Shown here piece by piece: positions 8,101 through 15,974 of a stretch of DNA of 64,000 bases (the first letter of the stretch is position 1; each line of letters opens with the position of its first letter). The translations under genes were made by a program, and so were the position numbers. The notes below the pieces were generated by a model. The model was given only the letters and a program-made list of their open reading frames with translations, had not been told where the DNA came from and ran no database searches. Source of the stretch: Streptomyces sp. NBC_00078 (GTDB lineage: Bacteria > Actinomycetota > Actinomycetes > Streptomycetales > Streptomycetaceae). The stretch is from assembly GCF_026343335.1 (NCBI RefSeq), contig NZ_JAPELX010000001.1, positions 7,936,001 through 8,000,000 of the forward strand. The letters run 5' to 3'.

Positions 8101-8987
8101 CCGACCACCGCCCCTGGCGCGGCGTCCTCGTCGCCACAGCGCTGCCGCTGAACGACGACCTCTCGGTGAACTACGAAAAATATGCCGAGCACTGCGGCTG
8201 GCTCGTCGAGAACGGCTGCGACGGGGTCGTCCCCAACGGCTCGCTGGGGGAGTACCAGGTACTCACCCTCGAGGAGCGGGCCAAGGTCGTCGAGACGGCC
8301 GTCGGCGCGATCGGCGGTCAGCGGGTCATGCCCGGCGTCGCCGCATACGGGTCCGCCGAGTCCCGCCGCTGGGCCGAGCAGGCCCGCGACGCAGGCTGTC
8401 ACGCGGTGATGCTGCTGCCGCCCAACGCCTATCGCGCGGACGAGCGTTCGGTCCTCGCCCACTACGCCGAGGTGGCGAAGGCGGGTGTGCCGGTCGTGGC
8501 GTACAACAACCCGATCGACACCAAGGTCGACCTCGTACCGGAACTCCTCGCGAAGCTGCACGGAGAGGGCCACATCCGCGCCGTCAAGGAGTTCTCCGGG
8601 GATGTCCGCCGCGCCTACCGGATCGCCGAACTCGCCCCGGAACTGGACCTGTTGATCGGGGCCGACGACGTCCTGCTGGAACTCGCGATCGCGGGTGCCA
8701 AGGGCTGGGTGGCCGGATACCCGAACGCCCTGCCCACCGCGAGCGTCGAGCTGTACCACGCGGCCGTCGACGGCGATCTGGCCACCGCGAAGAAGCTGTA
8801 CGAGCAGCTGCATCCGCTGCTGCGCTGGGACTCCCGGGTGGAGTTCGTGCAGGCGATCAAGCTGTCGATGGACGTGGTGGGGCGATTCGGCGGCCCGGTA
8901 CGACCGCCCCGCGTGCCGCTGCTGCCCGAACAGGAGGCGGCCGTCCGCGCCGCCACCGAGAAGGCCGTCGCCGCCGGACTCGTGTGA
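8097..8987 (+). CDS. Dihydrodipicolinate synthase family protein, probable 1-pyrroline-4-hydroxy-2-carboxylate deaminase
   Basis: A 296-residue class I aldolase-fold protein. The Schiff-base Lys is in IRAVKEFSGD (about residue 165) and the catalytic Tyr in VVAYNNP. NGSLGEY replaces the usual G-T-T-GE substrate loop. ATG 8097 overlaps the previous stop (ATGA) and follows GGAGGG. In hydroxyproline catabolism this family member deaminates the cyclic imine made by the dehydrogenase to alpha-ketoglutarate semialdehyde. The function is assigned from the operon partners; a true lysine-pathway DapA would be unlikely here. Confidence 0.8.
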   Translation: MTDHRPWRGVLVATALPLNDDLSVNYEKYAEHCGWLVENGCDGVVPNGSLGEYQVLTLEERAKVVETAVGAIGGQRVMPGVAAYGSAESRRWAEQARDAGCHAVMLLPPNAYRADERSVLAHYAEVAKAGVPVVAYNNPIDTKVDLVPELLAKLHGEGHIRAVKEFSGDVRRAYRIAELAPELDLLIGADDVLLELAIAGAKGWVAGYPNALPTASVELYHAAVDGDLATAKKLYEQLHPLLRWDSRVEFVQAIKLSMDVVGRFGGPVRPPRVPLLPEQEAAVRAATEKAVAAGLV

Positions 8988-9002
8988 CGGAAGGGGCCGA
9001 AC

Positions 9003-10004
9003 ATGCGCAGCACACTCGTCCTGCACGCCGTCGACTCGCACACCGAGGGCATGCCCACCCGCGTGATCACCGGCGGGATCGGGACCATCCCCGGGGAGAC
9101 GATGAACGAGCGGCGGCTGTACTTTCGCGAACACCGCGACGACATCAAACAGTTGCTGATGAACGAGCCGCGCGGGCACTCCGCGATGAGCGGCGCCGTC
9201 CTTCAGCCGCCGACCCGCGCCGACTGCGACTGGGGGGTCGTCTACATCGAGGTGTCCGGCTATCTGCCGATGTGCGGGCACGGCACGATCGGGGTCGCGA
9301 CCGTGCTCGTGGAGACCGGCATGGTGGAGGTCGTCGAACCGGTCACCACGATCCGCCTCGACACCCCGGCAGGGCCGGTGGTCGCCGAGGTGGCGGTGGA
9401 GGGCGGCGCGGCCAAGGCGGTGACCCTGAGGAACGTGCCGTCGTTCGCGGTGGCCCTCGACCGCAAGGCGACGCTTCCCGACGGGCGGTCAGTCACTTAT
9501 GACATGGCATACGGCGGAAACTTCTATGCCATCCTCCCGCTGGACCAGTTCGGTCTCCCCTTCGACCGCACCCGCAAGGACGACATCCTCGCCGCCGGGC
9601 TGGCGCTGATGGACGTCATCAACGCCGAGGAGGAGCCCGTCCACCCGGAGGACCCCTCCATCCGCGGCTGCCACCACGTCCACCTGCTCGCTTCCGGCTC
9701 CACCGCCCGTCACTCCCGGCACGCGATGGCCATCCACCCCGGCTGGTTCGACCGCTCGCCCTGCGGTACCGGCACCAGTGCGCGCATGGCCCAACTGCAT
9801 GCGCGAGGCGAACTCCCGCTGCGCACCGAGTTCGTCAACGAGTCGTTCATCGGCACCCGTTTCACCGGCCGCCTCCTCGGCACCACCGAGGTCGCCGGCC
9901 GTCCCGCCGTCCTGCCCAGCTTCACCGGCCGGGCGTGGATCACCGGCACCGCCCAGTACCTGCTGGACCCAAAGGACCCGTTCCCCGCGGGATTCGTGCT
10001 GTAG
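9003..10004 (+). CDS. 4-hydroxyproline 2-epimerase (proline racemase family)
   Basis: A 333-residue protein with both active-site cysteines of the family: MCGHGTIG near residue 90 and SPCGTGTSA near residue 250. Cys/Cys at both sites indicates a racemase or epimerase; the trans-hydroxyproline dehydratases of this family have Thr at the second site. The HTEGMPTR start and the AMAIHPGWFDR segment are also conserved. It should convert trans-4-hydroxy-L-proline to cis-4-hydroxy-D-proline, feeding the dehydrogenase encoded upstream. ATG 9003 follows GGAAGGGG. Proline racemase activity itself cannot be excluded by sequence. Confidence 0.87.
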   Translation: MRSTLVLHAVDSHTEGMPTRVITGGIGTIPGETMNERRLYFREHRDDIKQLLMNEPRGHSAMSGAVLQPPTRADCDWGVVYIEVSGYLPMCGHGTIGVATVLVETGMVEVVEPVTTIRLDTPAGPVVAEVAVEGGAAKAVTLRNVPSFAVALDRKATLPDGRSVTYDMAYGGNFYAILPLDQFGLPFDRTRKDDILAAGLALMDVINAEEEPVHPEDPSIRGCHHVHLLASGSTARHSRHAMAIHPGWFDRSPCGTGTSARMAQLHARGELPLRTEFVNESFIGTRFTGRLLGTTEVAGRPAVLPSFTGRAWITGTAQYLLDPKDPFPAGFVL

Positions 10005-10045
10005 GCGACCCGATAATGTCCGGTGACCCAAGGAGGACGATCACG

Positions 10046-10717
10046 ATGGCCCAGCAGCACCGCCCTGCCCTCCCCTCGCTCGGCGGCAGGAAGCCCAGCT
10101 TCCGGGAAAAGGTCGTGGACGTGCTGCGGGCCGCGCTGGTCGCGGGTGAACTGCGCCCCGGCCAGGTGTACTCGGCGCCGGCCCTCGCATCCCGTCTCGG
10201 CGTCTCCGCCACGCCGGTGCGCGAGGCGATGCTGGAGCTGGTGAGGGAGGGCATGGTCGAGATCGTTCCGAACAAGGGCTTCCGGGTCACCGCCGTCTCC
10301 GACGGGCAGCTCGACGAGTACACCCACGTACGGTCCCTGATCGAGATCCCGACGGTCGTCGGCCTCGCGGACACCGCCGACCCCGACGACCTCAGGGCGC
10401 TGCGCCCGATCGCGATGGAGATCGTCACCTCGGCGGCGAAGGGCGACCTCATCGAGTACGTCGAGGCCGACCTGAGCTTCCATCTGGGGCTGCTGGCCCT
10501 CGCGGGCAACGACCATCTCGTGGCGGTCGTACGGGACTTGCGCCGCCGTTCGCGGTTGTACGGGCTGACCGCGCTGGTCGAGGCGGGGCGGCTGCGGGCC
10601 TCCGCCGAGGAGCACCTCGAACTCCTCGACGCTCTGCTCGCCCAGGACACCGAGGCCGTGCGTGAGGTGATGACCCGGCACCTCGGGCATGTCCGGGGCC
10701 TGTGGGCCGCCCACTGA
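10046..10717 (+). CDS. GntR-family (FCD subfamily) transcriptional regulator of the hydroxyproline operon
   Basis: A 223-residue protein with an N-terminal winged helix (LRAALVAGELRPGQVYSAPA, then LASRLGVSATPVREAMLELV). An FCD C-terminal helical domain has the metal/ligand Asp and His residues in VEADLSFHLGLL and TRHLGHV. ATG 10046 is preceded by AAGGAGGACGATCACG, a strong site; an ATG at 10016 lacks one. It lies 41 bp after the epimerase gene and likely represses the operon by binding the tandem repeat at 5198-5253. No second copy of that repeat was seen before this gene. Confidence 0.87.
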   Translation: MAQQHRPALPSLGGRKPSFREKVVDVLRAALVAGELRPGQVYSAPALASRLGVSATPVREAMLELVREGMVEIVPNKGFRVTAVSDGQLDEYTHVRSLIEIPTVVGLADTADPDDLRALRPIAMEIVTSAAKGDLIEYVEADLSFHLGLLALAGNDHLVAVVRDLRRRSRLYGLTALVEAGRLRASAEEHLELLDALLAQDTEAVREVMTRHLGHVRGLWAAH

Positions 10718-10967
10718 GACGGCGGCGAGCACCATGACGCAAGCCGTTGGCGTTTCTTGCGAGGACGCACCACTTCGGCAGTTCAGCGAAGTGAAGCCAT
10801 ACCGGACTCCGTGACCGCCACCCGCGAAACCCCACGCGCCCCTGGTGTGCGACTGGTCGCGTCCCGCACTCCGACCGACCTTCAACTGCCTTTGTACGAC
10901 GGTGGCGGAGGCGGGCAGGACGACCACCTGCTCGCCACAGCCTCCCGGCTCGACACCGCCCTCGGAA
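10718..10967. other. Intergenic stretch without a recognisable gene
   Basis: About 250 bp between the convergent GntR and reductase genes. Short open frames exist on both strands but show no family resemblance and no ribosome-binding site. I see no clear hairpin terminator. Confidence 0.5.
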
Positions 10968-11903
10968 TCACAGGTCCAGTACAAGCCGCTTCCCACGGCA
11001 GCGGGACACACAGACCATCATCGTCTCCCCGCTCTCCCGTTCGGCGTCGGTGAGCACCGAGTCCCGGTGGTCAGGCGTGCCCTCCAGCACGTCGGTCTCG
11101 CAGGTGCCGCAGGTGCCCTCGGTGCAGGAGAACAGCACCTCGACACCGGCGGCACGGACGGCGTCCAGCACGGAGACGTCCGCAGCGACCGTGACGGTAC
11201 GCCCGCTCTGCGCCAGCTCCACCTCGAACTCGCCGTTTTCGCCGCCCACTTGGGCCTTGGGCGAGAACCGCTCGACGCGCAGCCGCTGCGCCGGGCACCG
11301 CTCCTCGACCGCGTCCAGCAGCGGCCCGGGGCCGCAGCAGTAGACGAGCGTGCCCTCGGGCAGGTCGTCCAGCGCGGAGCCGAGGTCCAGCAGCCCGGTC
11401 TCGTCCTGAGGGGAGACGGTCACCCGGTCCCCGTAGCGCCCCAACTCCTCGGTGAAAGCGATGGAGTTGCGTGTACGACCGCCGTACAGCAGCGTCCACT
11501 CCGCTCCCGCGGCCTCCGCCGCGGCGAGCATCGGCAGGATCGGGGTGATGCCGATGCCGCCCGCGACGAACCGGTATCGAGGCGCCGGCTCCAGCCGGAA
11601 GTGATTGCGCGGACCGCGCACCCGCACCTTGTCGCCCAGCCTCAACTGCTCGTGCACATGGGCGGATCCGCCGCGCCCGTCCGGCTCCCGCAGCACGGCG
11701 ATCCGCCACACCGAACGGTCCGCGGGATCACCGCACAGCGAGTACTGCCGTTCCAGCTCCGGCCCGAGCACGACGTCGACATGGGCGCCCGGCTCCCAGG
11801 CCGGCAGCTCCTCGCCGAGAGGGTGGCGGAGAGTGAGGGCGAGCACGCCGTCGGCGGCCGGCTCACGGCCGTCGACGACGAGTTCGGCTTCGTAGGCGCT
11901 CAT
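10968..11903 (-). CDS. Oxygenase reductase component (phthalate-dioxygenase-reductase/VanB type)
   Basis: The 311 residues hold three domains in order. The first is an FMN/FAD-binding barrel (QYSLCGDPAD). The second is an NAD-binding domain with GGIGITPILPML and YCCGPGPLLDAV. The third is a C-terminal plant-type [2Fe-2S] ferredoxin with CTEGTCGTCETDVL and a last Cys in MVCVSRC. This order (reductase first, ferredoxin last) is that of class IA oxygenase reductases such as VanB. ATG 11903 overlaps the stop of the 62-aa gene (ATGA) and follows AAGGAAACAG. It would pass electrons from NAD(P)H to the Rieske oxygenase encoded upstream. Confidence 0.9.
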   Translation of the reverse strand: MSAYEAELVVDGREPAADGVLALTLRHPLGEELPAWEPGAHVDVVLGPELERQYSLCGDPADRSVWRIAVLREPDGRGGSAHVHEQLRLGDKVRVRGPRNHFRLEPAPRYRFVAGGIGITPILPMLAAAEAAGAEWTLLYGGRTRNSIAFTEELGRYGDRVTVSPQDETGLLDLGSALDDLPEGTLVYCCGPGPLLDAVEERCPAQRLRVERFSPKAQVGGENGEFEVELAQSGRTVTVAADVSVLDAVRAAGVEVLFSCTEGTCGTCETDVLEGTPDHRDSVLTDAERESGETMMVCVSRCRGKRLVLDL

Positions 11904-12088
11904 GAGCTGTTTCCTTGCGGCCGGGGCCCTTCGGGCTGGTCGTGTCCTTCGGGATGCCCGAGCATCCACTCCCACATCCCGACCGGGTCCTGGGCGGTGT
12001 GCTGGGCGCCACAGTGACAGGTTCCGTGCAGGGTGTCGGTACCCGGCAGCCAGTCGATGCGGTAGATCTCGCCGGTGGACGTGCTCAC
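11900..12088 (-). CDS. Small CHC-motif protein between oxygenase and reductase genes
   Basis: The 62-residue protein is too small for most gene finders. It starts VSTSTGEIYRIDWLPGTD and has a central CHCGAQHTAQDP motif, then GMWEWMLGHPEGH and a Pro/Gly-rich tail. Both ends are fused by overlap: GTGA with the Rieske gene and ATGA with the reductase gene, strong evidence that it is translated. C-H-C plus nearby His residues could bind zinc or iron. I do not recognise a named family. It could be an accessory electron-transfer or assembly factor of the oxygenase. Confidence 0.75.
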   Translation of the reverse strand: MSTSTGEIYRIDWLPGTDTLHGTCHCGAQHTAQDPVGMWEWMLGHPEGHDQPEGPRPQGNSS

Positions 12089-13158
12089 AGGACCGTCTCC
12101 ACGGGCTTGTCGCCCTCCTCGACCAGGCGGGCGAGGATACGGCGGGCGGCCAGGCCGCCGGTGTCGATGTTGATGCTCAGCTCCTGGTACCCGGTGCGCT
12201 CCGTACCGAGCGTCTTCTGCAGCAGGTTGAGCGCGTCGACGTCCTGCATGACCACGGTGTGGTTGTTGCCCCGCAGGAACTCCGTGACCTCCGTGTTGCC
12301 GATCGCCCAGTCGCGCGAGACCATCCAGAAGTCGTACACATGGCCGTCGTTGGACGGCGTGATGGCATACGTGATCTCGGTGTGGAAGCCGTTCGGGTCG
12401 CTGCCGTCCGCCTCCGGCACCACACCCACCGGCGCGATGCGGCTGTGCAGCAGATACAGGCACGGCGCGTGGTACTCGATGTCCTGCCAGCGCGTGATCC
12501 GGCCCTCGATCCCGGTGGACTTGGCGTAGAACGGCGGGCATTCGGCGTCGTCCATGTGCCGGCTGACCCGCACGATGCCCGCGCCCTCGTCGACCTCGGT
12601 GGTGATCGGCGTCTCGGCGACCTCGGGGGTGCCGATGTAACCGCCGTGCAGATAGGTCTCGTGCGACAGGTCGAGGAGGTTGTCGACGAGCAGCCCGTAG
12701 TCGGCGTCTATGGGCTCCATGCCACGGACGGTCGTCCAGCCGGGGGAAGCGAGGTGTCGCGCCCGCGGGATTTTCTGCGCGTCCGCGAGCGCCGGGTCGC
12801 CGATCCACACCCACACCAGCGAGTCCTGCTCGACCACGGGGTAGGAGGCGACACGAGCGGTGCGCGGTACGCGCTTCTGACCGGGCACGTACACGCAGGT
12901 CCCGGTCGTGTCGTAGGTGAACCCGTGATACCCGCACACGATGCGGTCGCCGTCGAGCCTGCTGGGCTTCTCGTGCAGTGGGAACCGGCGGTGCACACAG
13001 CGGTCGGCGAGTGCGACGGGCGTCCCGTCCTCCTCGGTCCGGTAGAACACGAGGGGCTCGTCCAGAACCGTCCGGCCGAGCAACTCCTCGCGCCCGACCT
13101 CGTGGCTGTAGGCGGCGACGTACCACTGGTTCCTGGCAAAAGCGGTGATGTGCGGCAT
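12085..13158 (-). CDS. Rieske non-heme iron oxygenase, alpha subunit (vanillate O-demethylase-like)
   Basis: The 357-residue protein has an N-terminal Rieske domain with C-x-H in DRCVHRRFPL and C-x2-H in CGYHGFTYD, and a catalytic domain with the iron-binding segment DNLLDLSHETYLH. The length and the single-subunit pattern fit VanA-type O-demethylases rather than two-subunit ring dioxygenases. I chose ATG 13158 at MPHITAFARNQWY, which matches the family start; the longer frame upstream is not conserved. It leads an overlapping three-gene operon with the CHC protein and the reductase. The substrate is unknown; an aromatic methyl ether is one possibility. Confidence 0.88.
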   Translation of the reverse strand: MPHITAFARNQWYVAAYSHEVGREELLGRTVLDEPLVFYRTEEDGTPVALADRCVHRRFPLHEKPSRLDGDRIVCGYHGFTYDTTGTCVYVPGQKRVPRTARVASYPVVEQDSLVWVWIGDPALADAQKIPRARHLASPGWTTVRGMEPIDADYGLLVDNLLDLSHETYLHGGYIGTPEVAETPITTEVDEGAGIVRVSRHMDDAECPPFYAKSTGIEGRITRWQDIEYHAPCLYLLHSRIAPVGVVPEADGSDPNGFHTEITYAITPSNDGHVYDFWMVSRDWAIGNTEVTEFLRGNNHTVVMQDVDALNLLQKTLGTERTGYQELSINIDTGGLAARRILARLVEEGDKPVETVL

Positions 13159-13290
13159 GGCGGTTCCCGTCCCTGTCGGCGGGACGTCCTCGCCCCGCGT
13201 GCCGTGGTTGGAATCAGGGTCGTGAGGCTTGTATCGGCTCGGCAAGACGGCTTCTGCCAGGCGGAAAGGTTTTTGTAAAGATGCTGGTCA

Positions 13291-13714
13291 GAGCCCTGTT
13301 CTGTCAGCGAGGACGATCTTCTGGCGACCATCAAGGCCGAGCGGGAGATCTACCGGACCTTCTACACGTTCTTTCGGCTGGTGGACACGGGCCGGTACCG
13401 GCAGCTCGTGGAGTGCTTCACGAAGGACACGCTGATCGAGTACGACGTGATGGCCGGGCCGACCCAGCGCTTCCACGGGCGCGACGACTTCGCCGCCTTC
13501 GTGTCCGCGGGCCGGGCCGGCCGGCACGAGCCCACGGTCGCGCACGTCGTGGGACAGACCCTGATCGAGTGGACCGACGGGCGGCCCCAACCTTCCGCCG
13601 GCACCGTGCTCCACCAGAAGGGCGGCTACACCTGGACTCCAGGGGCAGCGCCCCGACGGCACCTGGACCCCCGTGCCCATCGGGTCGGACGCCCGCCTCA
13701 CGGAAATCACGTAA
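13291..13714 (+). pseudogene. SnoaL-like (NTF2 fold) protein, broken at both ends
   Basis: The frame starting near 13291 reads EDDLLATIKAEREIYRTFYT, then FRLVDTGRYRQL, IEYDVMAGPTQRFHGRDDF and VAHVVGQTLIEWTDGRP, a SnoaL/NTF2-like domain. No start codon exists in that frame after the TAA at 13276. The only nearby ATG (13281) is in another frame, so the 5' end is frameshifted. After about residue 105 the similarity is lost; a different frame reads DGTWTPVPIGSDARLTEIT to a TAA at 13712. It is divergent from the Rieske operon, where such small proteins are common companions. Confidence 0.6.
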
Positions 13715-13729
13715 ACGCGGGAGCTTATC

Positions 13730-14578
13730 TCAGCGCAACAGTCCCCGTACGGCGTCGAACGCCGCCGCCACCGTCGCCGGATCCGCCCCCGGGCGGGCCA
13801 GCGCGCTCATGGGGATCGGGGTGACCGGGGGCAGCCCCTCGTAGGAGGTCAGGCCGTCCGGTGCCGGGCCGACCGCGGCGAGCAGGGCCACGCCCTGGCC
13901 CGTGCGGGCGATGTCGAGGACGCCGGCCAGATATCCCGCGTCGCCGACGACCGTGGCCTGCACCCCGTGCGCGGCAAGCGTCGCTATGGCCCGGCGGCGG
14001 ATCGCGCAGGGGTCCTCGATGGCGACCAGCGGCACGGGAGCCGGCGCGGTCGGCGGCTCCCAGCCGGGCGTTGCGTGCCAGAGCAGGGGAAGGCCGCCGA
14101 CCGGCGTGCCCTCGGTGGCCGCGGCCTCCGTTACGTACACCGCGACATCCACGCTGCCCCGCTCCACGGCCTCGACCAGCCGCGCCGAGCGGTCGATGCG
14201 GAACCGCACCCGGCAGCCGGGCCGCACCTCCTGGACGGCCGCGGTGAGGCGTGGCAGGAACTGGTCGGCGGCGTGCTCGGTGGAACCGATCGTCACGGTG
14301 TCGCCGTCCACGTCGAGCAGTGTGCGCACCGCCTCGTCGTGGACGGCGAGGATGCGCCGAGCCTGCTCGACGAGAAGGCGCCCCTGAGGGGTGAACCGCA
14401 TGCCCCGGCCCTCACGTTCGACGACCGGGCCCCCGAGCGTCTTCTCCAGTCGGCGTACATGCTGGCTGACCGCGGACTGGCTGAGCGCGAGAGAGCGGGC
14501 CGCGCGGTGGAAGCCGCCGCAGTCGGCTATCGCGGTCAGGCTGCGCAGGGCCACGATGTCGAGGACAGGTTGGGGCAT
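13730..14578 (-). CDS. LysR-family transcriptional regulator
   Basis: The 282 residues start PVLDIVALRSLTAIADCGGF and continue with the winged helix (RAARSLALSQSAVSQHVRRL, FTPQGRLLVEQA) and a periplasmic-binding-like effector domain. ATG 14578 gives the usual LysR N-terminus; ATG 14605 adds nine residues and cannot be excluded, as neither has a strong ribosome-binding site. It is divergent from the leader peptide and monooxygenase remnants with a 100-bp gap. LysR regulators usually control the divergent unit, so it probably once controlled the decayed LLM gene. Confidence 0.87.
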   Translation of the reverse strand: MPQPVLDIVALRSLTAIADCGGFHRAARSLALSQSAVSQHVRRLEKTLGGPVVEREGRGMRFTPQGRLLVEQARRILAVHDEAVRTLLDVDGDTVTIGSTEHAADQFLPRLTAAVQEVRPGCRVRFRIDRSARLVEAVERGSVDVAVYVTEAAATEGTPVGGLPLLWHATPGWEPPTAPAPVPLVAIEDPCAIRRRAIATLAAHGVQATVVGDAGYLAGVLDIARTGQGVALLAAVGPAPDGLTSYEGLPPVTPIPMSALARPGADPATVAAAFDAVRGLLR

Positions 14579-14681
14579 ACGGCGACCGTAGCCCGTATCC
14601 GGCATCGATCGCGATTGCTGATCGGTTTCGATGCGGAATCGTCGTTGGACGTGGTCCGTCCCGGCCGGTCATGATGAGCAC

Positions 14682-14768
14682 ATGGTTCCCACGACCGCTT
14701 CCGCTGCCCTTCTGACGCAGCGCCGAGTCATCGACTTCGGCGTGGCGTGCAGCGCGCGCTGTCGTTGA
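14682..14768 (+). CDS. Putative leader peptide (28 aa, ends Cys-Ser-Ala-Arg-Cys-Arg)
   Basis: The short frame reads MVPTTASAALLTQRRVIDFG, then VACSARCR and a stop. The L-T-x-R-R-x-I-D-F-G core followed by a terminal C-x3-C-R is the recurring pattern of short actinobacterial leader peptides found before sulfur-metabolism genes. Cys codons near the end of such leaders can make ribosomes stall when cysteine is scarce and so control the downstream operon. Here the downstream genes are broken, leaving the leader as a relic or a control for what remains. It lies opposite the LysR gene. Confidence 0.65.
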   Translation: MVPTTASAALLTQRRVIDFGVACSARCR

Positions 14769-14919
14769 TCTCCGCCGCGTACCGGCGTTCCCGTTCTCCA
14801 CACCGGCGCCCTCGCCGGGCCTGAGCTGATCACATCTCGCTTGTTCTGACACGTGTCGGCGGCCCCTCCTGCTCTTCACGTGTCCATTCCCCCTGCCCCG
14901 AAACGGGAGTTGCTTCCCC

Positions 14920-15236
14920 ATGCCCTCCTCTCCTTCCCCCTTGCCTTCCTCCTCCTGGGACGAACCCGAAGGCCTCGCCGCGCGCGGCACGCTCATCGTG
15001 CTGGCCGGGCGGGGCGAACACGGGGGCGTGTACGAGCGGTTCGGCCGCCGTCTCGCCTTCGACGCCTACCGGGTGCGCGCCCTCGGCGACGCCTCCGCGG
15101 ATCCCTCCGTGCTCGACGAGGCGGCCAAGCTCCTCGCCGACGAGTCGCTGCCCGGCCCCAAGGTGCTCGTCGGGTCGGACACGGGCGCCCGGTACGCCGC
15201 TCGGCTCGCCGCCGAGCAGACCGCGGGCGCCCAGCC
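14920..15236 (+). pseudogene. Alpha/beta hydrolase, N-terminal fragment
   Basis: About 100 residues from ATG 14920 (WDEPEGLAARGTLIVLAGRG, VYERFGRRLAFDAYRVRAL, VLVGSDTGARYAARLA) match the start of a small alpha/beta hydrolase often encoded beside LLM monooxygenases. Similarity ends near 15230, before a nucleophile-elbow G-x-S-x-G region would be complete, and the sequence continues into an inverted fragment of a different hydrolase. No functional enzyme is expected. Confidence 0.6.
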
Positions 15237-15378
15237 GTCCGGCACCGGCGACGTGCGGCAGCAGCCCGTCGAAGACTCGCCGGCCTTCGGGATCCTCGTT
15301 GAAGCCCTGGTGGATGAAGTCGCGGATGGCCCGGCCGGTCTGCGAACGTCCCCATCCGTAGGCATGGTCGACGGGGCC
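15236..15378 (-). pseudogene. Internal fragment of a different alpha/beta hydrolase-domain protein, inverted
   Basis: On the minus strand this stretch reads VDHAYGWGRSQTGRAIRDFI, then HQGFNEDPEGRRVFDGLLPH and VAGAGRL. This is a conserved block of large 'alpha/beta hydrolase domain' proteins, with the nucleophile Ser in GRSQTGR. It is open across about 47 codons with no start or stop of its own. It separates the hydrolase fragment before it from the monooxygenase fragment after it and lies in the opposite direction. Confidence 0.6.
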
Positions 15379-15919
15379 GGCCGGCTACGGACCGCGCCAA
15401 GTACGACGACCTCATCTCCTACGCGTCCTACGAGGGGCCCTCGCCCTTGACGGCGGCTGGAGCGGCCTCGACCTGTCCGAACTCGCGCCGAAGCAGCCCC
15501 TGGAGTACGTCGACACCGACGCGGTCCACTCGGCGCTCACGATCTTCTCCACCGCCGATCCGGCCCGCCGGTGGACCCCCGATCAGGTCGCCCGCTACCT
15601 GGGCATCGGCGGCATCGGCCCCGTGGTGGTGGGCTCCCCGGCGACGGTCGCCGACGAACTGGAGCGCTGGGTCGAGGAGGCCGACATCGACGGATTCAAC
15701 CTCGCCTACGCCACCACCCCTGGCACCTTCGTCGACCTCGTCGTCCCGGAACTGCGCAGCCGCGGCAGGGTCCCGGCCCCGTCCGGCGGCGCCACCCTCC
15801 GCGAACGCCTCCATGACGCGGCCGGCAGCCCCCGGGTCAGGGACGACCACCCGGCCGCCCGCCATCGCGAACTCGCCATTCGGGAGCGCGAATCAGCCGG
15901 AGCACACCAGCTTTCATAG
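15379..15919 (+). pseudogene. LLM-class flavin-dependent monooxygenase (NtaA/SnaA/DszA-like), C-terminal fragment with frameshift
   Basis: The stretch begins RAKYDDLISYASYEG in one frame and shifts near 15437 into another, reading ALDGGWSGLDLSELAPKQPL, then RWTPDQVARYLGIGGIGPVV, GSPATVADELERW and DGFNLAYATTPGTFVDLVVP to a TAG at 15917. This is the C-terminal third of an FMN-dependent monooxygenase of the DszA/NtaA group. Both the missing N-terminus and the frameshift make it non-functional. It was probably part of a sulfur-acquisition operon behind the leader peptide. Confidence 0.75.
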
Positions 15920-15921
15920 TT

Positions 15922-15943
15922 TTCCCATCGGATTACTAGGGAA
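15922..15943. promoter_or_regulatory. TTCCC-N12-GGGAA dyad upstream of the flavoprotein gene
   Basis: A 5-bp inverted repeat separated by 12 bases (ATCGGATTACTA), just after the LLM fragment and about 180 bp before the acyl-CoA-dehydrogenase-like gene. The region is otherwise AT-richer than its surroundings and is the likely promoter area. Assignment to a particular regulator is not possible. Confidence 0.3.
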
Positions 15944-15974
15944 TCGTTGACGGTGGTCGAAGAGGAGAGTGAGG

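Noticed and set aside
8097..8987. dapA, dihydrodipicolinate synthase for lysine synthesis
   Set aside because: The operon partners (epimerase, D-hydroxyproline dehydrogenase subunits, GntR) fit hydroxyproline breakdown, and the substrate loop differs from true DapA.
6954..9281. A 775-codon open frame on the minus strand across the hydroxyproline operon
   Set aside because: It lies antisense to genes with clear motifs and its translation is Arg/Ala/Gly-rich with no family features; such shadows are normal at this GC content.
10718..10967. Small genes between the GntR regulator and the oxygenase reductase
   Set aside because: Only short frames without ribosome-binding sites or family resemblance.
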